Below the pieces are notes generated by a model, which worked only from the letters and a program-made list of their open reading frames with translations, was not told where the DNA came from and searched no databases. From Nitrospiria bacterium (GTDB taxonomy: Bacteria; Nitrospirota; Nitrospiria; JACQBZ01), in assembly GCA_919901335.1 (NCBI GenBank), contig CAKKOZ010000013.1:1-34505 (forward strand): a stretch of 34,505 bases of DNA, given 5' to 3'. The translations under genes and the position numbers were made by a program. Of the stretch, positions 1 to 8,300 are shown one piece after another (within the stretch, counting starts at the first letter, position 1; every line of letters begins with the position of its first letter).

Positions 1-317
1 CGTCCTCTCAGACCAGCTACCCGTCATAGCCTTGGTAGGCCGTTACCCTACCAACTAGCTGATGGGACGTGAGCCCATCCTCCTGCGACAGCCCCTTGCG
101 GGAGCTATCTTTCACCCTTCGACTTTAACCTCAGGGTCGCATTCGGTATTAGCCCCCCTTTCAGGGGGTTATTCCCAACATGAGGGCAGGTTACTCACGT
201 ATTATTCACCCGTTCGCCACTTTACAGCCCCCCTTGCGGAGGGTTTCTCGTGCGACTTGCATGTGTTAGGCGCGCCGCCAGCGTTCGTTCTGAGCCAGGA
301 TCAAACTCTCGATTAAA
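1..317 (-). rRNA. rrs: 16S ribosomal RNA, 5' end (partial)
   Basis: The minus strand carries the universal 16S 5' signature (AGAGTTTGATCCTGGCTCAG, positions 309-290), followed by the conserved segment reading GCTGGCGGC and CACATGCAAGTC. The mature 5' end lies about 8 bases before the signature, near 317. The gene runs off the left edge of the window, so only about the first fifth is present (helices up to the GGTAGCTGGTCTGAGAGGA region). Small-subunit rRNA of the 30S ribosome. The rest of the operon (23S, 5S, any spacer tRNAs) lies outside the window. The exact 5' end is inferred from the usual distance to the signature. Confidence 0.97.
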
Positions 318-370
318 ACTCAACGTACATTTGAGACTGAACCCATTCTACAAACGGCACACACTATTTA

Positions 371-384
371 GTTTTCAAAGACCC
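371..384 (-). promoter_or_regulatory. boxA-like rRNA antitermination element
   Basis: About 55 bases before the 16S 5' end the minus strand reads GGTCTTTGAAAACT. This resembles the boxA element (core TGCTCTTTRA) that recruits NusB/NusE in rRNA leaders, and the CTTTGAAAACT form is common in bacterial 16S leaders. Assignment is by similarity and position only. Confidence 0.5.
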
Positions 385-463
385 TTCGGATCACAACGGA
401 CAAAGTGAAATTTTCCGTCAACCCCAGCGATCAACATGAAGTCTGCTCTTGAGGAGAACAGGA

Positions 464-492
464 TTTATAACACATGAGATTAATCCTGTCAA
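464..492 (-). promoter_or_regulatory. rRNA operon promoter
   Basis: Minus strand: perfect -35 TTGACA (492-487), 17-base spacer, -10 TATAAA (469-464, 5 of 6). Transcription should start near 457, giving a leader of about 140 bases before the 16S 5' end. This is the expected sigma-70-type promoter for the rRNA operon. It sits 30 bases after the mtaB stop codon with no clear terminator between them, so mtaB transcripts may also read into the rRNA. Confidence 0.85.
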
Positions 493-521
493 CAAGTTTA
501 TTTCAGATTGTTTGATTCTTT

Positions 522-1823
522 TCAGATAAGGCAGGCGAACACCCGATTTGCATTGATGGATGTAATTCGAATCGGCCGTATCCGGTTCATGATGGCATCC
601 GGCCCCGGAAGAAGGACCTTGATGTAGTTGTCCGATATTCCTTTGAGAAGACCTGTTTTGGGATCGCGCGTTTTTTCAATCAGGACCGGAAGGTCCTTGC
701 CGATATGGGCGCTGGAAAATTGGAGGCCCTTTTCGATTGAAAGCCGACGAAGCTCATCCGCTCTCCGTTTCTTTTCTTGCTCCGGGATGCCGCTCTGCAT
801 CATGGCCGCGGCGGTTTCGGGTCGCGGAGAAAAAGGAAAAACATGGACGTAGCTCATCGGCAGTTCCTTGAGCAACTCATAGGTATTCCGGTACTCGGCC
901 TCACTTTCATCCGGAAAACCAACCATCACATCCGCGCCGATACTCGCATTCGGAAATCGCCCGGCCAAAGACAGAACGAGCTGACGGTAATAGCTCCTGG
1001 AATAATGACGATTCATCCGCTTTAGAATACGGTTGTCCCCGCTCTGGAGCGGAATATGGAAATGCCTGCAGATCCGGGATGACGACTGCATGATTTCAAT
1101 CAATGCGGGTGTGACCGTCTTGGGCTCAAGAGAGCTCAGACGGATCCGCGCGATCCGGGTGCGATCCAAGAACAGCCGAAGCAGTCCGGCAAGACTCCAC
1201 TTTGGCTTAAAATCCCGTCCGTAAGTTCCGAGATTGACGCCGGTAAGCACCACCTCCTGACATCCCTCCTCGGCAAGAACCCCCGCCTGCTCGATCACGC
1301 GCTCCGGCAAAAGACTCCGACCCGGTCCGCGGGACCGCGGAATGAGACAGAAGGAACATTCGTAATCGCAACCGTCCTGAATCTTCAAGAAGACCCGCGT
1401 GTGGCCGCTCAATTGGCGAATCACCGGTTGCTCCAATGGACCCGGCCGAATCGGTCGGCTGACATCTAGGATGGGCCCTTCCGATTTATCACAGCCTCCA
1501 AGATAGGCGGCCAGATCCTGTTTTTCCTGATTTCCAAGGACGAGATCAACCCCCGGAATCTTTATAAGCTCCTCCGGATGCGTCTGAGCGTAACAGCCGG
1601 TCACGATCACCCTGGCCTCCGGATTCCTGCGTTTGAGTTGGCGGACAATCCGGCGCGATTCCTCATCGCTGTTTTCCGTCACAGAACAGGTGTTGATGAC
1701 ATAGACATCCGCGGCCTCATCAAACGGGATAACGGCATGATCCGCCTGCCGCGTCCGCTCTTCCATGACGGCGGTATCGAACTGGTTGACCTTGCAACCC
1801 ATCGTATGAAAAGCGACCTTCAT
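522..1823 (-). CDS. mtaB: tRNA t6A37 methylthiotransferase MtaB
   Basis: Radical-SAM enzyme of 433 residues that adds a methylthio group to N6-threonylcarbamoyladenosine at tRNA position 37 (ms2t6A). The N-terminal UPF0004-type domain has the three auxiliary-cluster cysteines C10, C46 and C77. The radical-SAM CxxxCxxC motif is C152, C156, C159. A TRAM-like RNA-binding tail follows. The start HTMGCKVNQFD is typical of MtaB, as opposed to MiaB's FGCQMN. The start codon overlaps the end of the vanZ-like gene by 4 bases, so translation is probably coupled. Last gene of a miaB-vanZ-mtaB operon. Subfamily assignment rests on the N-terminal motif and on MiaB being encoded separately upstream. Confidence 0.92.
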   Translation of the reverse strand: MKVAFHTMGCKVNQFDTAVMEERTRQADHAVIPFDEAADVYVINTCSVTENSDEESRRIVRQLKRRNPEARVIVTGCYAQTHPEELIKIPGVDLVLGNQEKQDLAAYLGGCDKSEGPILDVSRPIRPGPLEQPVIRQLSGHTRVFLKIQDGCDYECSFCLIPRSRGPGRSLLPERVIEQAGVLAEEGCQEVVLTGVNLGTYGRDFKPKWSLAGLLRLFLDRTRIARIRLSSLEPKTVTPALIEIMQSSSRICRHFHIPLQSGDNRILKRMNRHYSRSYYRQLVLSLAGRFPNASIGADVMVGFPDESEAEYRNTYELLKELPMSYVHVFPFSPRPETAAAMMQSGIPEQEKKRRADELRRLSIEKGLQFSSAHIGKDLPVLIEKTRDPKTGLLKGISDNYIKVLLPGPDAIMNRIRPIRITSINANRVFACLI

Positions 1824-2227
1824 GATCGTGTAATATAACCCTTCACACTAGCCAGAGAGACCGCCGTAAAAGCGCCGGAGGCGTCGGCCGCCACATCGTA
1901 GATGTCTGAAACACGGTAAGGCATAAAGGCCTGATAAAACTCGTCGCCCACCCCAAAGATTATACAGATCAGAAACGCCGCGATTCCGGTCCATCCCCAT
2001 CCATAGGAAGGGAGGCGGGTCGTCATTCGGAGAGCTCGATACCACAAGCCGGCATAAATCCCGTACTCAAAGAAATGAAATACCTTGTCGTAGTAAGGAA
2101 ACGGAATATGCCGGATCCGGATTGGAAAAGACGACAAGTAAAAGATGAAACCGGCATAGACGATCACCGGCAGCCAGTACCGAATAAACATTTGTCGTGC
2201 GGAAAACTGCGGTTGAGTTCCGATCAT
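1820..2227 (-). CDS. VanZ-like family membrane protein
   Basis: 135-residue integral membrane protein with about four hydrophobic segments. It shows the VanZ-family pattern: a first helix ending in YLSS, then DKVFHFFEYGIYAGL, and a late DEFYQAFMPYR...D...D..G block. The family is named after VanZ (teicoplanin resistance), but most stand-alone members have no known function, and nothing here suggests glycopeptide resistance. It overlaps miaB by 4 bases at its start (2227-2224) and mtaB by 4 bases at its end, so it is locked into the tRNA-modification operon. Its role there is unknown. Confidence 0.8.
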   Translation of the reverse strand: MIGTQPQFSARQMFIRYWLPVIVYAGFIFYLSSFPIRIRHIPFPYYDKVFHFFEYGIYAGLWYRALRMTTRLPSYGWGWTGIAAFLICIIFGVGDEFYQAFMPYRVSDIYDVAADASGAFTAVSLASVKGYITRS

Positions 2228-3558
2228 CTCTCTAAAACGGCGCCCTGTAAACCGACCGCTTCAAGAAAGGTCGACGAAGCGGATGCAATTCGGACATCCA
2301 CGAGATGGCCGATGTCATGATCGGGACCCTCGAAATGGACCAGTTTGTTCGAGCGCGTCCGGCCCGTCAGCTTGGCGCGGTCCCGCTTGCTTCGATCCTC
2401 GACAAGAACTTCCTGAACGGCGCCGATCAGTCGCTGGTTCTTTCCCTTGGCCAGACTTTTCTCCAATGATGAAAGCCGCTGGAAGCGTGCGGTTTTGACC
2501 TCTTCGGGAACCGGGTCCTCAAAGTGCGCAGCCGGGGTGTTTGGCCGGCGGGAGTAATGGAAGTAATAGACATTGTCATAATCGAACTCCATCACGGCAT
2601 CAAGGGTTCTTTTAAAATCGTCCTCCGTCTCGCCGGGAAATCCGATAATGATATCGGTTGAAAAAGCCATTTCGGGGACGAACCGGCGCATCCGGGTAAT
2701 GATTTGACGGTATTGATCCAGCGTATAACCGCGGCTCATGCGCTCCAAAACAGCATTCGAGCCGGACTGAAGCGGCAGGTGAAGAAACTCGCAAACCTTG
2801 GGCAACTCGGCCATCGTCTCGATCAATTTCAAAGTCATGTCGCAGGGATGGGGTGACATAAACCGAATCCGCTCGATCCCGGACACCGCGTTGAGCATCC
2901 GTAACAGGTCGGAAAAATAAACCCCTTCGCCCAAATTCTTACCATACGAATTGACGGTTTGTCCCAGAAGCGTGATCTCTTTATATCCGGCCTCCGCGAG
3001 ATGGGCGACTTCCTGTACGATCTCATCGCTCGGGCGGCTTCGCTCACGGCCCCGCGTCGTTGGAACCACGCAGAAGGCGCAATGACGATCGCAGCCCTCC
3101 ATGATCGAGACCCAGGCACGGACACGATCTTTTCGATCCGCCGGGGTCGTCTTGGGCGGGCCGGGCGGTTCTTCGACCATGACGACCGGCTGCGCGTTCA
3201 GCGTGATGGTCTCGATCATCTGCGGGATGTTTTCGATGTTCGAGGAGCCGAAAACAAGGTTGAGGCCTTTATACCGTTTTAGAACTTTCTCGCCGTCCTT
3301 CTGGGCCACGCATCCGGCCATGCCCAGGATCAGGCCCGGCTTGTCGCGTTTGAGCATCGCGAACCGGCCCAGGTCGCTGTAAGCCTTCTGCTCGGACTTC
3401 TCTCGGATGGCACAGGTATTCACGATGATCATATCGGCCTCTTCCGGTTTTTCCGTCAGCCGATAGCCTTCGTCGCGAAGCAAACCGGAGATCCGCTCCG
3501 AATCGTGGACATTCATCTGGCACCCGAAGGTTTTGATGTAGAGTCGTTTGTCGGTCAT
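2224..3558 (-). CDS. miaB: tRNA i6A37 methylthiotransferase MiaB
   Basis: 444 residues. Converts N6-isopentenyladenosine-37 of tRNA to the 2-methylthio form using two 4Fe-4S clusters and S-adenosylmethionine. The MiaB hallmark FGCQMN stands at residues 11-16. Auxiliary-cluster cysteines are C13, C49 and C83; the radical-SAM cluster is C156, C160, C163 (CDRHCAFC). The C-terminal 60 or so residues form a TRAM domain. First gene of the operon with the vanZ-like gene and mtaB. The ATG lies only about 4 bases downstream of the predicted transcription start and has no Shine-Dalgarno, so the message may be near-leaderless. The isopentenyltransferase miaA is not in the window. Confidence 0.95.
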   Translation of the reverse strand: MTDKRLYIKTFGCQMNVHDSERISGLLRDEGYRLTEKPEEADMIIVNTCAIREKSEQKAYSDLGRFAMLKRDKPGLILGMAGCVAQKDGEKVLKRYKGLNLVFGSSNIENIPQMIETITLNAQPVVMVEEPPGPPKTTPADRKDRVRAWVSIMEGCDRHCAFCVVPTTRGRERSRPSDEIVQEVAHLAEAGYKEITLLGQTVNSYGKNLGEGVYFSDLLRMLNAVSGIERIRFMSPHPCDMTLKLIETMAELPKVCEFLHLPLQSGSNAVLERMSRGYTLDQYRQIITRMRRFVPEMAFSTDIIIGFPGETEDDFKRTLDAVMEFDYDNVYYFHYSRRPNTPAAHFEDPVPEEVKTARFQRLSSLEKSLAKGKNQRLIGAVQEVLVEDRSKRDRAKLTGRTRSNKLVHFEGPDHDIGHLVDVRIASASSTFLEAVGLQGAVLER

Positions 3559-3568
3559 GGCGGGAGAT

Positions 3569-3597
3569 ATTTTATATCAGCCGACCGCGGGTGTCAA
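3569..3597 (-). promoter_or_regulatory. promoter of miaB operon
   Basis: Minus strand: -35 TTGACA (3597-3592), 17-base spacer, -10 TAAAAT (3574-3569). The expected +1 is near 3562 and the miaB ATG begins at 3558, so the leader would be about 4 bases. An alternative -10 TATAAA at 3576-3571 has a 15-base spacer. Confidence 0.75.
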
Positions 3598-3726
3598 TGG
3601 AGGGAGTCGCCGGGACGGAATCGCCCAGCGCCCTACTCCAACGCGGTGCCATTATGTTGGCGGGTGAAAACGATACAGATCGAACCTTGAAATCGGAGCC
3701 CAATAAAATCAAGGGATTACCCTTTA

Positions 3727-3745
3727 AAAGGTGACAGGCACCTTT
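3727..3745 (-). terminator. palindromic hairpin after pyrD, possible terminator
   Basis: Minus strand AAAGGTG-CCTGT-CACCTTT: a perfect 7-bp stem with a 5-base loop starting right after the pyrD stop codon (3751-3749), followed by a short run of T. It could terminate the pyr operon weakly. The same kind of palindrome (GGTGCCTGTCACC) is, from memory, a frequent dispersed element in several environmental phyla, so it may be a repeat-family member rather than a dedicated terminator. Confidence 0.45.
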
Positions 3746-3748
3746 CAT

Positions 3749-4849
3749 TCAGACACCCGCCAAATAATACCTGTACGACATATACGGATCCCACATCGCG
3801 GCCGTTGCGACTTCTACTGCGTCGACACCGAGATCAAGAAATTCATGGACATCGTCCGGCGTCATGATGCCGCCCACCCCGATCATGGCAAAGTCGTACC
3901 GATTTTTCTTCCGCGTCTCGCAAAGCCAGCGGACGAACTGAAGCGCGCTCGACTTGATTCCGGCGCCGCAGATGCCGCTCTGAGGACGACCGGGTATGGC
4001 CGGTTTCCCATTTTCATCCAGAACGGTCATCTTGACCGTATTGATTCCAACGATGCCGTTGACATGGGGGGCGTTGGCTTTGATGACCGCTTCGAACTGG
4101 TCGCGTTTCCAGAAATTCCCCAGCTTGATAAATAGCGGGACGCCGCCCAGTTCGGCTTTTGCGGCTTTTGAGAGCGCGCCGGAGAAATCCGGATCAAGAT
4201 AAATCATTCCCTCGGCCGCATTGCTGTTCGGACAGGACAGATCCAGTTCGACGATATCGGCGCCCGCCTCACGGGCCTTCGCGGCCGATTGTGCAAAATC
4301 CTTGATAAAAGAAGGCGCGTCGGGATAATACTCCGCGCTGCCCAGCGTGCTGACAACCAGGACCTGTCCCTTACCCAGATAACCTTTTGCCCGTTGCACA
4401 TCTTCCTGCCAGCTCGCCGGGTTTCGAGAAGGCACGCCGAAGGAATTCGTAATGCTGATATCGCGGAGGCGGGTCGGCGGGTCGGACTTTGCTTGAAGCG
4501 TTTCGTTCAGGCGATCGTCCGTCAAGGGCCCCCGGGTGTCCACAAACACGCAGTTCGGCTTCGGGTTGCTGGGCCGGCTCCGGGTTCGCACCGTTTTGTA
4601 GGACAGAAGATCGAAGCCCAACCTGGCATAAACCCGGATCCAGTTCGAGTTCAACAGGGGACCGGCCGCAATGCCGAGGGGAGAATTCAGTTCAAAATTC
4701 AGAAGCCGGACCGGTTTTCGGACCGTTCGGGCAGGCGGATACGGCCCCCGGAAGAGCGGCCCGTTTCGGTAGTTCCATTCATAGGATTTTGTGACGTCAT
4801 AGGTCGGATGAAGTTCTTGTGCCAGCGCTTTTGCGAGGGATTTATTCAT
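3749..4849 (-). CDS. pyrD: dihydroorotate dehydrogenase family protein
   Basis: 366 residues. FMN-dependent TIM-barrel enzyme expected to oxidise dihydroorotate to orotate, the fourth step of UMP synthesis. Seen: the N-terminal barrel strand with NSPLGIAAGPLLNS (about 55-68), the catalytic-loop motif ELDLSCPNSNA (about 201-211) with Cys206 in the position of the class 1 catalytic base, and a phosphate-binding end with GVGGIMTPDDV. It has about 45 residues before the barrel and differs in sequence from textbook class 1A and class 2 enzymes, so it is a divergent member. No pyrK lies next to it, so the electron acceptor is unclear. Last gene of the pyr operon, 32 bases after greA, with a weak ribosome-binding site. 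Function is supported more by operon context than by close family match. Confidence 0.78.
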   Translation of the reverse strand: MNKSLAKALAQELHPTYDVTKSYEWNYRNGPLFRGPYPPARTVRKPVRLLNFELNSPLGIAAGPLLNSNWIRVYARLGFDLLSYKTVRTRSRPSNPKPNCVFVDTRGPLTDDRLNETLQAKSDPPTRLRDISITNSFGVPSRNPASWQEDVQRAKGYLGKGQVLVVSTLGSAEYYPDAPSFIKDFAQSAAKAREAGADIVELDLSCPNSNAAEGMIYLDPDFSGALSKAAKAELGGVPLFIKLGNFWKRDQFEAVIKANAPHVNGIVGINTVKMTVLDENGKPAIPGRPQSGICGAGIKSSALQFVRWLCETRKKNRYDFAMIGVGGIMTPDDVHEFLDLGVDAVEVATAAMWDPYMSYRYYLAGV

Positions 4850-4857
4850 GATTTCTT

Positions 4858-4885
4858 GTAGGGGCGGTTCGCGAACAGCCCCTAC
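4858..4885. repeat. 28-bp REP-like palindrome spanning the greA stop codon
   Basis: GTAGGGGC (4858-4865) and GCCCCTAC (4878-4885) form a perfect 8-bp inverted repeat around an inner palindrome GTTCGCGAAC (4867-4876); the single mismatched pair is G4866/A4877. The outer arm supplies the greA TAG stop (4884-4882), and the element fills almost all of the greA-pyrD gap. No T-run follows on either strand, so it is not an intrinsic terminator. It looks like a short mobile or REP-type palindrome. Confidence 0.65.
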
Positions 4886-5352
4886 TCAAACGTGATTTCC
4901 AGGATTTCATACGTCACGGTCTTTGCCGGTGTCGCAACTGTCACCTCATCGCCGACTTTGTGTCCGATCAGCGCCTTCCCGACCGGCGAGATGACCGAGA
5001 TCTTGCCGTTCTTGAGATCGGATTCGTCCTGGCCCACGAGCCTGTATTTTTTCTTCGTTTTTCCATCCCCGTCCAGGAGGACCACCGTCGCCCCGAAGAC
5101 GACCTTGTCGGATTTAAGCCGGTCGGTGTTGATAATCTCGGCGTTGGCCATCTTTGTTCCCAGTTCCTGGATGCGTCCTTCCACGAAGGACTGCCGCTCC
5201 CGGGCCGCATGGTACTCGGCATTCTCGCTCAAATCACCGTGGGCCCGGGCCTCGGCGATCGCCTGAATCACCTTCGGCCGTTCCACCTTTTTCAAACGGT
5301 CCAGTTCATCCCGGAGCTGCTCAAAACCTTTTTTGGTAATCGGCACACGCAT
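4882..5352 (-). CDS. greA: transcription elongation factor GreA
   Basis: 156 residues, normal GreA length. The N-terminal coiled coil carries the acidic tip in HGDLSENAEYHAARER (about 38-53), whose Asp and Glu stimulate RNA cleavage in backtracked RNA polymerase. The C-terminal FKBP-like domain contains ISPVGKALIGHKVGDEV. The start MRVPITKKGFEQL matches the family. It lies 9 bases after carB inside the pyr operon, so its expression should follow pyrimidine attenuation unless there is an internal promoter that I could not see. The stop codon lies in a palindromic element. Confidence 0.96.
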   Translation of the reverse strand: MRVPITKKGFEQLRDELDRLKKVERPKVIQAIAEARAHGDLSENAEYHAARERQSFVEGRIQELGTKMANAEIINTDRLKSDKVVFGATVVLLDGDGKTKKKYRLVGQDESDLKNGKISVISPVGKALIGHKVGDEVTVATPAKTVTYEILEITFE

Positions 5353-5361
5353 GGTTCTTTC

Positions 5362-8300
5362 CTATCTCGACTGAATTTCCTTGTGATAAGCCTGCAGCGG
5401 CTTGATCTGAAACCCCTGCTTGAGCACCGCCTCGATCCCCCTCACCGCGGCCTTCGCCTCTGCGATGGTGGTGAAGTACGGGATGGAATAGTTCAGGGCC
5501 GTGCGACGTATCGAGTATGAATCGGCCTGAGACGCTTTGTCCCCGACCGTATTGATCACCAACGCGATCTCCTTGTTTTTAAGACGATCCACGATATGCG
5601 GCCGTCCCTCCTGCACCTTGTTCACGCGCTCGGACGCGATGCCGTGTTCACCAATATAAAGGGCCGTGCCGCCCGTGGCGACGATCGCAAAACCGAAATC
5701 AGCCAGCCGCCTGGCAACGGGCATGACCGCCGCCTTATCCTTATCCTTGACGCTGATAAAGACTTTGCCGGACAGCGGCAGCGTTGCGCCGGCCGCCGCC
5801 TGAGCCTTGGCGAAGGCCGAGCCGAAGTCGGTATCGATTCCCATGACCTCGCCGGTTGATTTCATCTCCGGGCCCAGGATCGTGTCCACACCCGGAAATT
5901 TATTAAACGGAAACACGGCTTCCTTGACAGCAATATAAGGAATCCGGGGCTCTTGAGTCAAGCCCAGTTCTTTGAGCGTCTTGCCGCACATTACTTTCAT
6001 GGCCAGCTTGGCGAGGGGAATGCCGATCGCCTTGCTGACGAACGGCACGGTGCGCGAGGCTCTGGGATTGACTTCCAGGATATAAACCGTTCCGTCTTTG
6101 ACGGCGAACTGAACGTTCATGAGACCGATCACGCGCAGCTCCCGGGACAGGATATGCGTTTGTTCCCGGATCTGCCGGATGATCTTCGGATCAAGCGAAT
6201 AGGGCGGAAGCGAGCAGGCCGAATCGCCGGAATGAACGCCGGCCTCCTCAATATGTTCCATGATGCCGCCGATGACGACCTCCGTGCCGTCCGAAATCGC
6301 ATCCACGTCCACCTCGCTGGCATCATCAAGATATTTGTCAATTAAAACAGGATGTTTCGATGATGACTTCACGGTCATTGTGATGTAATCGTGCAGGCTC
6401 TTTTCGTCATAGATGATCTCCATGGCCCGGCCGCCGAGAACATACGAAGGCCGGACCATCACGGGATAGCCGATCTCCCGCGCGATTTTCTTCGCTTCCT
6501 CCGGGGAACGGGCCGTCCCGCTCCGGGGCTGCTTGAGATGGAGCCGTTCCAGCAGCTCCCGGAATCGTTCCCGGTCCTCGGCCAGATCAATCGAATCCGG
6601 AGAGGTGCCGATGATCTTGACGCCGGCCGCCTCGAGCGGCACCGCGAGTTTCAAAGGCGTCTGTCCGCCGAACTGGACCACGACGCCGTCCGGCTGTTCC
6701 GTATCGACAATGTTCAAGACGTCTTCTTTCGTCAGCGGCTCGAAATAGAGCCGGTCCGAGATGTCGTAGTCGGTGCTGACCGTTTCCGGATTGCAATTGA
6801 CCATGATCGTTTCATACCCCAGCTCCTTCGCGGCCAGGGCCCCGTGAACGCAGCAATAATCAAACTCGATCCCCTGCCCGATCCGATTCGGGCCGCCGCC
6901 CAGGATCATGATCTTCTTCTTTTGGGTCGGGCGGGCCTCGCATTCGGTTTCATAGGTCGAATAAAGATACGGCGTCTGTGCCACAAACTCGGCCCCGCAC
7001 GTGTCCACCCGGTTATAGGTGGCCGTGACGCCGAAATCCTTTCGGATCTGCCGGAACTCATCCTCCTCCACGCCGATCAGCGAGGCGAGGTGCACGTCCG
7101 AAAAACCGGCCTGCTTGGCCCGGCGGATCGTCTCCGGCGTGGACGGCGGCGGCCGATCGTGATGGATATGGGCCACCGCCAGATCCTGCGAGATCGTCTC
7201 TTCCATCGCGACGAGGTCCTGGATCTGTCTTAAGAACCAGGGATCGATCCGGGTCGCAAGATAAATCTCCTCGATCAAAAGACCCAGACGGAGTCCATCG
7301 GCGATGATCCAAAGGCGGTCCCATCCGGGCGTCTTGATCCTGGACAGGATCAACTCCTTGTCGGTCTCGTGGTTGTCTCCCCGCGGCGTGTGACGGTGAA
7401 AGTGCGACTCCAGACCATAGCTGTCGATCTCCAGGGAGCGGATGGCCTTTTGCAGCGCCTCCTTGAAGGTCCGCCCGATTGCCATCGCCTCTCCCACCGA
7501 CTTCATTTGCGTGGTCAACGTTGCATCCGCCTGCGGAAATTTCTCGAAAGCGAATCGCGGGAATTTGACCACGACGTAATCAATCGTCGGTTCGAAACTG
7601 GCCGGCGTCACCCGGGTGATGTCGTTCGGAATCTCATCCAGAGTATATCCAACCGCCAGTTTGGCCGCGATCTTTGCGATGGGGAAGCCGGTCGCCTTCG
7701 AGGCCAGCGCGGAACTGCGTGAGACCCGCGGGTTCATCTCGATCACAAACATCTCGCCGTTTTCCGGATTCACGGAGAACTGAATATTGGATCCGCCCGT
7801 GTCCACGCCGATCTCCCGGATGATCGCAATGGAGGCGTCGCGCATGATCTGGTATTCCTTGTCGGTCAGCGTCTGGGCCGGCGCCACGGTAATACTATCG
7901 CCGGTATGGATCCCCATCGGGTCGAAATTCTCGATCGGACAGATGATCACCACGTTGTCCTTGAGGTCCCGCATCACTTCCAGCTCGTATTCCTTCCAGC
8001 CGATGACGGACTGCTCGATCAGGACCTCATGCGTGGGGCTTGCGTTCAGCCCCCAGTCGACATGGTCCACAAATTCTTCCTGGTTATAGGCGATATTTCC
8101 GCCCGTCCCCCCGAGGGTGTAAGACGGCCGGATGATCGCCGGAAAACCGATCCGCTCCACGACCGCCACGGCATCTTCCCTGTTTTTTGCGTAGCCGCTT
8201 TCGGGCACCTTGAGCCCGATCGCCCGGATCGCGGTCTTGAAGGCCTCGCGATTCTCGGCCTTGCGGATCGAATCATACCGCGCCCCGATCAGCTCGACCC

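Larger units (their letters stand above)
3559..3748. other. intergenic region between pyrD and miaB
   Basis: No convincing ORF. It holds the miaB promoter at its low-coordinate end and a palindromic hairpin next to the pyrD stop codon (separate entry). I see nothing else recognisable between 3600 and 3720. Confidence 0.6.

Noticed and set aside
62..316. 84-codon open frame on the plus strand
   Set aside because: It lies entirely within the 16S rRNA gene on the opposite strand.
399..429. Second possible rRNA promoter with TTGACG
   Set aside because: The sequence 17 bases downstream (CGTTGT) is a poor -10 box; the upstream TTGACA/TATAAA promoter is far better.
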